From the NCBI RefSeq assembly GCF_016918765.2, contig NZ_CP092104.1, positions 806,001 through 870,000 of the forward strand: 64,000 nt of DNA. Direction: 5' to 3'. Below the pieces are notes generated by a model, which saw only the letters and a list, made by a program, of their open reading frames with translations, had not been told where the DNA came from and made no database searches. Origin of the DNA: Flagellatimonas centrodinii. GTDB lineage: Bacteria; Pseudomonadota; Gammaproteobacteria; Nevskiales; Nevskiaceae. Position 1 is the first letter of the stretch, and every line of letters begins with the position of its first letter. Of the stretch, positions 8,040-15,066 are shown piece by piece. Position numbers and translations under genes: made by a program.

Positions 8040-8771
8040 CTACACCGCCTCACCCGAGTGCGACAGAGCAATATCATCGTCAGGGTCCAGCCCGAAGGAC
8101 CTGAGAATGGAGCGCCCCGCTTCCATGCAGTCAAGGATGGCTGCCTCAGCCGTAGGCGCCTCAGGTCCCACCTGAGCCTCGTTGTATGCCAGATTGGTTT
8201 TGGCCGCGAGCAAAAACAAGTCAATAACGGAGAGGTAAACACTCGCTCGCCCGGTCATGCGACCAAAGGATGCAGCCTCGCTTTCAGTAAGGCCCCCGAT
8301 ATCAACACGGAGGTCGGCGATCAATCGCACGGTAGTCACTCGGCTAAGGATCTGAGTGCGAAGCGCTCCTTGACGGATCGACTGCCGAATCAGCGCGCCA
8401 GATACCTTATTGCAATCAACAAGCAGTCTGGCGATCGGTCCAACAATTTGAGCTTTGGCGAGTTCACGAAGCCGCGTTCGATCCGCCTGCCTCAAATCGA
8501 CCTGCTCCTGCCGCTGACGCTCCCGCTCGATGCTTTCGTTCCAAGCGATGGCCACGACGATGAACAGAGCAAATACGGTGCCGAATGCTGTCAGGTAGCT
8601 GGCGGTTTGTTCGGGGGTGAGCGAAAGCCACCACTGCCCTGGCGAAACGAGGTTCCCCGCGGTGTCCGAGGTGTAGAACGTCCAGGCCAGATGCCCGACC
8701 CAGATCGCACAGGCAGCAGCGATCAGACCCGTAACCCATTTGAACCACTGACGCTGCTTGGCGTACTCCAC
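8040..8771 (-). CDS. Two-helix membrane protein with cytoplasmic tail (cargo gene A)
   Basis: A 243-residue protein on the opposite strand to the surrounding cluster. Predicted membrane helices lie at about 13-32 and 59-77, followed by a very charged helix (ESIERERQRQEQ) and a long helical cytoplasmic region. The second helix contains FGTVFAL, a G-[ST]-hydrophobic pattern shared with the proteins at 9490-10122 and 12863-13489. Start is GTG with GAGGA at good spacing. The gene interrupts an otherwise overlapping run of rightward genes, as phage cargo (moron) genes do. Superinfection exclusion or defence is possible but not shown. Confidence 0.75.
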   Translation of the reverse strand: MEYAKQRQWFKWVTGLIAAACAIWVGHLAWTFYTSDTAGNLVSPGQWWLSLTPEQTASYLTAFGTVFALFIVVAIAWNESIERERQRQEQVDLRQADRTRLRELAKAQIVGPIARLLVDCNKVSGALIRQSIRQGALRTQILSRVTTVRLIADLRVDIGGLTESEAASFGRMTGRASVYLSVIDLFLLAAKTNLAYNEAQVGPEAPTAEAAILDCMEAGRSILRSFGLDPDDDIALSHSGEAV

Positions 8772-8827
8772 GGGAATTCCTCGCAGGAATTGAATCTCTG
8801 TCGAAGTGTACTTGCGGAGCGGACCTC

Positions 8828-9016
8828 ATGACCGCCCCCCGCTGCCCCGTAGGCGTCATCGAGCATCAGGGCCGACGGATCACGTATGCGCCCCACATGC
8901 ACACCTACCGAATCGTCGTCGTCGGCACCGGCGAGGTGCTGGGCTGTAGCGACGAGCTGCGCGCGGCCATTGAGGCCGACATCGAGCACATCAAAGCCAA
9001 GGAGGAAGGCCGGTGA
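8828..9016 (+). CDS. Hypothetical phage protein (62 aa)
   Basis: A 62-residue soluble protein with a strand-strand-helix look (HMHTYRIVVVGTGEVLGC, then DELRAAIEADIEHIKAKEEG). It resumes the rightward cluster after cargo gene A and ends in a GTGA overlap with the DUF4326 gene. Function unknown. Confidence 0.6.
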   Translation: MTAPRCPVGVIEHQGRRITYAPHMHTYRIVVVGTGEVLGCSDELRAAIEADIEHIKAKEEGR

Positions 9017-9321
9017 AACCACAACGCATCCAACTCCGCCGAACCAAGGGCTGGCGCATGCCGCCGAATACGGTGAAAGTCGCGCGGCCCGGTGTTTTCG
9101 GCAACCCCTTCCGGGTTACAGAAGACCGCAGCCACGCGGAAGCCGTCTCTGCATTCAGGACGTGGCTGACGGTCGATGGATGCGAGGCCGGCATGCCTGA
9201 GCAAAAGGCGGCTCTGTTGACAGCACTGCCGGCGCTACGCGGCGCGAACCTCGCCTGCTGGTGCCCGCTGGACCAGCCCTGCCATGCCGATGTGTTGCTG
9301 GAGCTCAGCAATGCCGCATAA
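9013..9321 (+). CDS. DUF4326 protein
   Basis: A 102-residue protein with the DUF4326 signature: GWRMPPNTVKVARPGVFGNPF near the N-terminus and LRGANLACWCPLDQPCHADVLLEL at the end, with conserved Cys and His. The family is common in phages; its activity is unknown to me. GTG start by overlap with the preceding stop. It overlaps the next gene by 11 bases. Confidence 0.85.
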   Translation: MKPQRIQLRRTKGWRMPPNTVKVARPGVFGNPFRVTEDRSHAEAVSAFRTWLTVDGCEAGMPEQKAALLTALPALRGANLACWCPLDQPCHADVLLELSNAA

Positions 9322-9508
9322 CCCGGCCATCCCCGCCGACACCAACGCCCTGCTGAATCAGATCGAGGATGCCCGGAGCGCCCTGTTCAACACGATTCTG
9401 GGCGCCCGGCCATCACTGGCAGTACAGGCCCTGGCCATGCGTGCCGATGCCGACGTGCAGGCGGTGATGGACCGGATCATCGACGAGAGTCAGGAAGCGT
9501 CGCGGTGA
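9311..9508 (+). CDS. Hypothetical phage protein (65 aa)
   Basis: A 65-residue, mostly helical, acidic protein that starts inside the DUF4326 gene and runs 19 bases into the end of the leftward gene at 9490. No domain recognised. Its overlap with the opposite-strand gene marks a second break in the tiled rightward cluster. Confidence 0.55.
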   Translation: MPHNPAIPADTNALLNQIEDARSALFNTILGARPSLAVQALAMRADADVQAVMDRIIDESQEASR

Positions 9509-10122
9509 TCGGCCTCGCAGAAAATTTCATCCAGATGCGAATTGATTTCTTTAAGGAGATCTCGCGCCCCTCTTTGTGCCTCCTTTCTTGCGAGGCTCGC
9601 AGCAGCATCATTACGGTCCAGAGTTGGATCTTTCAGTCCAAACGATGTTTTAGAGGAATCAACAAGTACCACCAGTCGAGAAAGTGTGGAGACGAGTTCG
9701 AAGTCCATGGAGGCGGCTTCAGTAGCCGCTCTCAATCGCAAAGACCGCTTTTTCATCTCAGCAAAAGCCTGACTGGCGACTTCGCAGGTGACCGGACCAG
9801 TCTCAACTGCTCTGAGCATCGTTACGGCGGGAGCGAGAATCGCTTCAACAGCATGCCTTCTATTCTTCCGAATGCCTGCGGCCTCCTGTCGCCGCTTCTG
9901 GTGTTCCTTTTCCATATTTTCCAGCGATTGCTTTCCTTGCCTGGCCGCGATCCATACGGCAGCCAATATGGCCCCAATCGATCCGACCGCCTGAACCCAC
10001 TCCGGCTCGAGATCGAGATACTGCACCGTCGTGATAACTGGGATTCCAAGAACGAACCCTGTCATTACGCCAAGGAGTGCGCAGGTGCCGCAGTTCAACC
10101 AGTTCAGGATCTTCTCGCACAT
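9490..10122 (-). CDS. Two-helix membrane protein with cytoplasmic tail (cargo gene B)
   Basis: A 210-residue protein with membrane helices at about 12-33 and 43-60, then a strongly charged helix (ENMEKEHQKRRQEA) and a helical C-terminal region of about 130 residues. The second helix has VGSIGAIL with Gly47, the same residue number as in the protein at 12863-13489. The gene is on the minus strand, AT-richer than its neighbours by eye, and lies 12 bases after the zinc-ribbon gene on the same strand, so the two may form an operon. Function unknown. Confidence 0.75.
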   Translation of the reverse strand: MCEKILNWLNCGTCALLGVMTGFVLGIPVITTVQYLDLEPEWVQAVGSIGAILAAVWIAARQGKQSLENMEKEHQKRRQEAAGIRKNRRHAVEAILAPAVTMLRAVETGPVTCEVASQAFAEMKKRSLRLRAATEAASMDFELVSTLSRLVVLVDSSKTSFGLKDPTLDRNDAAASLARKEAQRGARDLLKEINSHLDEIFCEADHRDAS

Positions 10123-10134
10123 ACAGTGGGCTCC

Positions 10135-10374
10135 TCAGGCCGACTTGTCCCGGGGATTGTCGCACTCTCGCTGAAACGCCCGCTGCCACGGAATCCGATC
10201 TGGCGGCCGCTCATCGATCGAGCACTGACCCCGGACCCCGCACCTGGTGCAGCGCCCCCGGGCGGCCACTTGCGACAACGGCCGCTCACTGGCGCCCATC
10301 TTCTGGTAGCGCACAACCCGCCGGGACACATGCCCGCAGGCCCCACACGTCCACGTTTGAGTCCACCTCGCCAT
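10135..10374 (-). CDS. Possible zinc-ribbon protein upstream of cargo gene B
   Basis: A 79-residue frame with two CxxC knuckles (TCGACGH at residues 10-13, RCTRCG at 42-45) separated by 28 residues, plus further His and Cys, as in small zinc ribbons. It runs leftward and ends 12 bases before cargo gene B. Against it, the region is GC-rich, where minus-strand frames arise by chance. The ordered Cys pairs make it more likely real than not. It could be a DNA- or RNA-binding regulator. Confidence 0.55.
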   Translation of the reverse strand: MARWTQTWTCGACGHVSRRVVRYQKMGASERPLSQVAARGRCTRCGVRGQCSIDERPPDRIPWQRAFQRECDNPRDKSA

Positions 10375-10439
10375 GGCCGGAGCGTACCCCGCCCGCGTCT
10401 CACCCGGCGAGACATTTCACCCACGACCAGGAGGTCGAC

Positions 10440-10625
10440 ATGCTGATCCTCACCAGACGCGTCAACGAAACCATCGTCATCGCCGGCGGCATCACCATCA
10501 CCGTTCTTGAGATCAAGGGCGGCCAGGTCCGTATCGGGATCGATGCGCCGGAGACAGTGCCCATCCACCGGGGCGAGCTGATCGAGAAAGCCAGAAAGGA
10601 GGCCAAGAATGAAGACCAAAGCTGA
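10440..10625 (+). CDS. csrA: CsrA/RsmA-family RNA-binding regulator, phage-encoded
   Basis: A 61-residue CsrA homologue: MLILTRRVNETIVI, then ITITVLEIKGGQVRIGI and APETVPIHRGEL, keeping Leu4 and the His-Arg pair that contacts GGA motifs in RNA leaders. A strong AGGAGG precedes the ATG at 10440. CsrA dimers repress or activate translation by binding mRNA. A copy inside a prophage could tune phage mRNAs or interfere with the host regulator. It overlaps the next gene by 17 bases. Confidence 0.95.
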   Translation: MLILTRRVNETIVIAGGITITVLEIKGGQVRIGIDAPETVPIHRGELIEKARKEAKNEDQS

Positions 10626-11058
10626 GTTTTGGCGAGCATGGGCCATCGACGGCATGCCAGCGGACAAGCAGCGGCTCGCCGAGGCGGCCTGGCAAGCCGG
10701 CCGCGCGGATCGCGATAAGGAGCTCCGGGAGCAGGAGCCAGCGGCGTGGAACTTTCAGCACCGAGAAACAGGCCGGTGCATGGAATTGACGAACGACGGC
10801 ATCAACAACCCTGAAAACTTCATCGCCAACAACCCGCGTTTTCAGTTGATCGGCCCGCTCTACACCGCCCCCGTCCCGCCGCCTGACGTGCTGCGGCTGT
10901 CGAAGGAATTGCTCGCCGCTATGGACGAGGTAGACGCCGAGGCGCAGCGAGCCGATCAACCGAATGCGAATGCTTGGTCCAGCGCCCCAACGGTCAGAAT
11001 GCTTCACGCCCGCAAGGCCCTTGCCGCCGCGCTCGCCAAGCACCGGGGGCAGTCATGA
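10609..11058 (+). CDS. Hypothetical phage protein (149 aa)
   Basis: A 149-residue protein. The N-terminal part (FWRAWAIDGMPADKQRLAEAA) is helical. The centre contains a PLYTAPVPPP segment often seen in phage DUF551-type or related small proteins. The start lies within the csrA end, with GGAGG in front. Function unknown. Confidence 0.65.
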   Translation: MKTKAEFWRAWAIDGMPADKQRLAEAAWQAGRADRDKELREQEPAAWNFQHRETGRCMELTNDGINNPENFIANNPRFQLIGPLYTAPVPPPDVLRLSKELLAAMDEVDAEAQRADQPNANAWSSAPTVRMLHARKALAAALAKHRGQS

Positions 11059-11534
11059 GCAAGAATCCAACGCCAGCGCCTTGGAGCGCCGATACGCACG
11101 AACCAGTGATGGTGCGCGGAGCCGTTCGACACCGCGTCAGCGGCGAACACAGCGGCGACAAGATCATCGGCATGACTGAAACCGACTACCTGCACGCCGC
11201 TGAATGCGTCAACCGTTGCGCCGAACTGGCGAAGCCCGAGTTTTGCTCAGGCCCGCTGCTGGCAGACGACGAACAAACTGTTGACCGCGTTGCCGAGCTG
11301 CTTTTGGACAACGGCTGGCACGACCGTGGCGATGCTCAGTGGGGGAGGCTGCGCGATCTGTTGCCTGAACTTCGCGCCATGCTCGCCGCCCCTACGCCGC
11401 CAGTGGCAGACGACAATTCAGAACGAGAAGGGGAACTCAGTGAAATCGCGGACGGGGCGTGGGGCGATGGCCCTGCTGTTCGTGGGGCAGCCCGAGACAA
11501 ACTAGCTGCCGAGCGTAGACGGAGGAACCCATGA
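11055..11534 (+). CDS. Hypothetical phage protein (159 aa)
   Basis: A 159-residue protein coupled by ATGA on both sides. It begins with PTPAPWSADTHEP, a motif common at the start of phage Ead/Ea22-like proteins, followed by YLHAAECVNRCAEL. I take it as a small phage early protein of that general kind; function unknown. Confidence 0.65.
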   Translation: MSKNPTPAPWSADTHEPVMVRGAVRHRVSGEHSGDKIIGMTETDYLHAAECVNRCAELAKPEFCSGPLLADDEQTVDRVAELLLDNGWHDRGDAQWGRLRDLLPELRAMLAAPTPPVADDNSEREGELSEIADGAWGDGPAVRGAARDKLAAERRRRNP

Positions 11535-11902
11535 GCGACGAACTCAAGCGGGAAAGCGAGCGGATTGCGAGGCTGGCGGAGATGGCCGCATCTGGACGGT
11601 TCGCTGACGAGATGGCCTTGAGGTCACAGTGCGGTGCCATGACCGCCCACATCGCCAAGCTGCAAGCCGCGCTGGACGAGGCGCAGAAGGTCCGAACACT
11701 GGGCGATTATCACGAGGACTACGGCCCGGTTGTCTGGTGGACGAAGCCATGCAATGAGCCCGCATGGATTGGCACCCCGCTTGACGACACATGGCCCGGC
11801 TATCACACGCACTGGACGAAGCATCCCGCCGTGCCCGATGAGCTGCAGATCGACAACGTAGTGGAAGACGAACTCGCCGCCATGCGCGGGGAGGTGAAGT
11901 GA
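11531..11902 (+). CDS. Hypothetical phage protein (123 aa)
   Basis: A 123-residue protein with an N-terminal coiled-coil-like helix (LKRESERIARLAEMA) and a second module with VVWWTKPCNEPAW and GYHTHWTKHP, rich in Trp and His and reminiscent of DUF551-like phage domains. Coupled by ATGA to the previous gene and TGATG to the next. Confidence 0.65.
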   Translation: MSDELKRESERIARLAEMAASGRFADEMALRSQCGAMTAHIAKLQAALDEAQKVRTLGDYHEDYGPVVWWTKPCNEPAWIGTPLDDTWPGYHTHWTKHPAVPDELQIDNVVEDELAAMRGEVK

Positions 11903-12081
11903 TGTTCGGCAAGCTGCTATCAACCCCTATCCGATTGCTGAACGCCCCGCTACGCGCAGTCGAGAATCTGACCGGCGCCGAGACTGAGGACGACCGGCTT
12001 CTCAGCCGACCGGCCGAAGAACTTGCGAAAGAGGTCGAGCAGGCGGTGGACGGAAAGAAGCGCGGGGAGGTCCAACTGTGA
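11902..12081 (+). CDS. Hypothetical phage protein (59 aa)
   Basis: A short protein starting LLSTPIRLLNAPLRAVENLTG with an amphipathic N-terminal helix and an acidic tail. The pattern resembles small phage proteins of unknown role found near Ea22-like genes. GAGG precedes the start. A GTG three bases upstream would also serve. It overlaps the next start by GTGA. Confidence 0.6.
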   Translation: MFGKLLSTPIRLLNAPLRAVENLTGAETEDDRLLSRPAEELAKEVEQAVDGKKRGEVQL

Positions 12082-12581
12082 GCAAACGATTCGGGAGAAA
12101 CCAGAAGCGTCGACTCACTGCCGCACTCCGCCTGGCGCAACATCAGACGCGGGAATCGCAGGTTGCCGAGCGACGGGCCATCCGCAAAGCCATGGCTTGC
12201 GAGTACACGATGCGCCAGATCGAGGAGCTGGTGCCGGATCACAGCGCGCTGCTGGAGCCCCGGGAGCTGGGAACGGACCACGTGTCGGATTTCTTCCGGA
12301 TGCACCACGGTCTTCCTAGCTTGACCAAAGGATTGGCAAACCACGCTACCCACGAGAACGCTGTTGTCGAGTTGCTGCGGCTCGCCGTGTACCGATTGAA
12401 GATGCACAGAGAGGCTGTAGATCGCATGGTCCACGTAGAGCTCCGCGGCCCCGACGGGTCACTAGGCTACGCGGTATCGGAGGATCTACTGATCCAGGCG
12501 CCCGCAGCCCATGTGGCCCGCATGATCACGCGCCAGTTCGAGCCCGAGTTGGCCCGGCAGATCGGTCGGAGGCGCGCATGA
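12078..12581 (+). CDS. Hypothetical phage protein (167 aa)
   Basis: A 167-residue basic protein started at GTG by overlap. The first 35 residues are strongly basic (KRFGRNQKRRLTAAL), so nucleic-acid binding is possible; the rest is helical, with a conserved-looking YTMRQIEELVPDHSALLEP segment. Not assignable to a family by eye. Confidence 0.65.
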   Translation: MSKRFGRNQKRRLTAALRLAQHQTRESQVAERRAIRKAMACEYTMRQIEELVPDHSALLEPRELGTDHVSDFFRMHHGLPSLTKGLANHATHENAVVELLRLAVYRLKMHREAVDRMVHVELRGPDGSLGYAVSEDLLIQAPAAHVARMITRQFEPELARQIGRRRA

Positions 12582-12766
12582 ATGACAAACGCGACGTGAA
12601 AGCAGTGATCGCAGTCACTAGCCGCATCACGGATGTCGGTGACATCGAGATAGAAACGAACGTGCTGGGTGCTGTTCAGCGCGGCGTTCTCCGCATGGAG
12701 GACCAGGCCGTCCGGTCGGCGCTGATCAAACTGGGGTGGACACCGCCCGGGGAGCGCCAGCAGTGA
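12578..12766 (+). CDS. Hypothetical phage protein (62 aa)
   Basis: A 62-residue protein with strand-rich character and a final LIKLGWTPP segment, a typical ending of small phage proteins. It is coupled by ATGA to the upstream gene and by GTGA to the next short frame. Confidence 0.6.
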   Translation: MNDKRDVKAVIAVTSRITDVGDIEIETNVLGAVQRGVLRMEDQAVRSALIKLGWTPPGERQQ

Positions 12767-12933
12767 CCGACCTCCTCCCCTTCGCCATCATCGGCGGCGC
12801 CTGGCGTGCGCCTATCGACCGGCTGGCCGCCCCCATGAGTAGGGGAATCCAACTATCCGCCTCTACCGGACAAATGATGGTTGTTCGGGAAACATCTCCT
12901 TACAGTGGTCTCGAAATTCTGTCGCGCATTTAA
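12763..12933 (+). CDS. Short frame carrying the GGAWRAPIDR repeat, possibly a broken gene
   Basis: A GTG-started frame of 56 residues coupled to the preceding stop. Its first half contains GGAWRAPIDR, encoded by 30 bases identical to part of the HNH gene. The second half runs into the opposite-strand cargo gene C and looks non-genic. The most likely reading is that the original gene lost its 3' part when cargo gene C was inserted. Confidence 0.4.
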   Translation: MTDLLPFAIIGGAWRAPIDRLAAPMSRGIQLSASTGQMMVVRETSPYSGLEILSRI

Positions 12934-13489
12934 TGAATCTCTCAAAATCATCTTTTATAGAAGTTTGGACATTCTTGAACGTTGCTGTCCCGAGGATTTC
13001 CATCATGTCTATCTCATTGCGAATATTTGACAGGCAACCCAGCATTTGATCGAGGAGGCCGGCGTGAACCCACCCACTGTCAAGTGCAGCATCACCAGCT
13101 TGCTCGAGTGCGGCTGCGTGATCATGATTAACCTTGAGAATCGACATCAAGTAATCTGGAATTTCGCGCAAGTCATTTCCGACATTAAAAACGCGCACCC
13201 GAACCTGAGCAATGAATACGTTGTTATGAGACTTAAGCTTCATGAATGGCCGTCGCAGTCGATTTGCAGCCTCTATCTTTCTTTGGTGACGCATATCGAT
13301 ATTGGAAGCTACATATGTAAATGTAGAGACGAACAGGGCTAATAGCGTTCCAAGGTTCGCAAAGAATTCAAGGTCAGCATCAATGAAATCAAGCCATGCC
13401 ATAAGCAACAGCAGAACGAGTACACCGGAAAGCAGACCGAACAAAAAGGCCTCTTTTCTGCTGATCAGATTTCTGATTTTTCGACTCAT
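12863..13489 (-). CDS. Two-helix membrane protein with cytoplasmic tail (cargo gene C)
   Basis: A 208-residue protein with membrane helices at about 13-33 and 43-61, an acidic turn between them (DADLEF) and a basic helix after them (MRHQRKIEAANRLRR). The second helix has LGTLLAL with Gly47, matching the layout of the protein at 9490-10122. The remaining 130 residues are soluble and helical. The ATG at 13489 has a purine-rich site (AAGAGA) and places the first helix normally; an upstream ATG at 13540 is less likely. The gene is clearly AT-richer than its surroundings, consistent with recent acquisition. Confidence 0.78.
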   Translation of the reverse strand: MSRKIRNLISRKEAFLFGLLSGVLVLLLLMAWLDFIDADLEFFANLGTLLALFVSTFTYVASNIDMRHQRKIEAANRLRRPFMKLKSHNNVFIAQVRVRVFNVGNDLREIPDYLMSILKVNHDHAAALEQAGDAALDSGWVHAGLLDQMLGCLSNIRNEIDMMEILGTATFKNVQTSIKDDFERFIKCATEFRDHCKEMFPEQPSFVR

Positions 13490-13547
13490 AGATTCTCTTT
13501 TCCTGTAGCTATGGAACTGGTGCCCCAGCATCAATAACACTTCTTAA

Positions 13548-13748
13548 ATGGAACAGCACCCCACCTTGCTACGGCTCACCGACGTCAAGTCTCGTACAGG
13601 TCTCGGCAAAACCAAGATCTACGAACTGATGGGCGAAGGCGACTTCCCCAAGCCGGTAAAGATCGGCCCGCTATCGCTGTGGGTCGAGTCCGAGGTTGAG
13701 GCATGGATCACGGCAATCATTGAGTCTCGGGATTCGGCCGAGGCCTGA
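13548..13748 (+). CDS. AlpA-family regulator / excisionase
   Basis: A 66-residue winged helix protein of the AlpA type: LLRLTDVKSRTGLGKTKIYELM, then GDFPKPVKIGP and LWVESEVEAWI. Such proteins bind DNA next to integrase genes and act as excisionases or activators of integrase. It overlaps the end of the convergent integrase gene by 32 bases. No clear Shine-Dalgarno is visible. Confidence 0.9.
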   Translation: MEQHPTLLRLTDVKSRTGLGKTKIYELMGEGDFPKPVKIGPLSLWVESEVEAWITAIIESRDSAEA

Positions 13749-14907
13749 GCGTATCCAGGTAGTCCGCCCAAGCCTGCATCATCTCCCTGCGTTGCTGCAG
13801 GTACTTCGCATGGTCATAGGCCGCCTGCGTGCGCGACCGCGGCGCATGGGCAAGCTGCACCTCTACCCAGGCGCCATCCCATCCCATTTCCCGAAGTATC
13901 GTCGCCGCCGTAGCCCGGAAGTCGTGGCCACTCATCGGAAGGCCCATGTACTCGAGCGCCCGGTTCACCGTAGTGGCGCTTATCGGCGTTCGCGGCCGGC
14001 GCATGCTGGGGAACAGGTGCTCACCAGCGCCGGTGATGCCATGCAGCTCCCGCAGCAGCCCCACCATTTGCCGCGGCAGAGGTACCAGGTGCCGCCGGCG
14101 CTTTTTCATTGTCCCAACCGGCGGCCGCCAGAGCGCGGCATCGAGATCGATGTCCGGCCACCGCGCCTTTCGCATCTCGGCCGTGCGCGGCCACAGCATC
14201 ACCATCATCTCGATAGCGATGCACGTCGTCCGATTGCCGCCATAGCTGTCCAGGGCCGCCAGGAACTGCCGCAACCCGTCCTCGCCAATGTTCTCGGCGT
14301 GCTCGATCTCGTCCCGCTTCACGGTGCGCCGCAGCAGGGCCGCCGGATCAGCATCAGCCTTCAGCCGAGCAGCAGCGTAGCCGTAGACCGCCGAGATCCA
14401 CTGGCGGATGTTGATGGCAACCGTCTTCGCACCCCGGCCGGCCACCGCGTCCAGGATCACCAGCACCTCGGCGGAGGTCACCGACCTGATCGGCCGGCGG
14501 CCGATCCGCGGGTAAACGTCCTTCACCATGGCCGTCCGAACCTGGTTTGCGTAATAAGGGCTCCAGGTCCCTTGGTGCGCCTGCTGCCACAGTTCGGCCA
14601 GCGCCTGAAACGTGTCCGCGTTCTCCCCCACCTGCTGGGCCACTTGCCGGGCCCGCTCATGGGCCGGGTGGATGCCCTGGCGCACCAGTGCCCGGGCCTC
14701 GCCATGCTTGGCGCGCGCATCGGCCAGGGACAGCTCAGGGTAGGCACCGACTGCGAACGTGTTGCGCTTGCCGGCGATGCTGTACCCGTACCGCCACAAC
14801 TTCACGCCACTGGGACGCACCTCAAGGTACAGGCTCTGCTGGTCAGCCAGCTTGTAGGGCTTGTCCGCTGGCTTCGCCTTGCGGATCTGCACGTCGGTCA
14901 GCGGCAT
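13717..14907 (-). CDS. Tyrosine integrase (P4-like)
   Basis: A 396-residue site-specific recombinase. The N-terminal arm-binding DUF4102-like domain begins PLTDVQIRKAKPADKPYKL and includes GVKLWRYGY. The SAM-like core-binding domain follows. The catalytic domain shows PRTAEMRKARW (first Arg), HDFRATAAT (His-x-x-Arg), QLAHAPRS (His) and AAYDHAKYL (the Tyr nucleophile), then the typical RRREMMQAWADYLD end. All catalytic residues are present, so it should be active. It lies at the element edge, reading inward, beside the arm-like repeats and the trpG stub. Confidence 0.95.
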   Translation of the reverse strand: MPLTDVQIRKAKPADKPYKLADQQSLYLEVRPSGVKLWRYGYSIAGKRNTFAVGAYPELSLADARAKHGEARALVRQGIHPAHERARQVAQQVGENADTFQALAELWQQAHQGTWSPYYANQVRTAMVKDVYPRIGRRPIRSVTSAEVLVILDAVAGRGAKTVAINIRQWISAVYGYAAARLKADADPAALLRRTVKRDEIEHAENIGEDGLRQFLAALDSYGGNRTTCIAIEMMVMLWPRTAEMRKARWPDIDLDAALWRPPVGTMKKRRRHLVPLPRQMVGLLRELHGITGAGEHLFPSMRRPRTPISATTVNRALEYMGLPMSGHDFRATAATILREMGWDGAWVEVQLAHAPRSRTQAAYDHAKYLQQRREMMQAWADYLDTLRPRPNPETQ

Positions 14908-14908
14908 A

Positions 14909-14951
14909 CGGTATCGGGCTGCGGTTGGGGTCGATACCGCAGACGATACCG
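14909..14951. repeat. cggtatcg/cgataccg repeats before the integrase
   Basis: One copy of CGGTATCG (14909-14916) faces two direct copies of CGATACCG (14932-14939 and 14944-14951, 12 bases apart), making inverted and direct repeats just upstream of the integrase start. Likely an operator or recombination-accessory binding site. Confidence 0.5.
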
Positions 14952-14970
14952 CAAATCATCCCGGATAGAG

Positions 14971-15059
14971 GCGAACCTATGCGAACCGCTGCGAACACCA
15001 AAGGCCCAGAATGACCAGGTTTCGACGGGCCTTGCGAACCGCTACGAACGAGGGCGAAC
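14971..15059. repeat. Two phased GCGAAC arrays, probable integrase arm sites
   Basis: GCGAAC occurs at 14971, 14981 and 14991. A second trio at 15034, 15044 (ACGAAC) and 15054 has the same 10-base spacing. One helical turn per step puts all copies of an array on one DNA face. Position between the integrase and the element end fits arm-type binding sites. Confidence 0.6.
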
Positions 15060-15066
15060 GCGAATG

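Noticed and set aside
8028-8831. Long rightward frame opposite cargo gene A
   Set aside because: Its protein is Arg/Ser-rich without domains, while the minus strand gives a good ribosome site, clear membrane helices and family-like layout.
9505-10446. Long rightward frame opposite cargo gene B and the zinc ribbon
   Set aside because: Low-complexity, Pro/Arg-rich product and no ribosome site; the minus strand explains the region.
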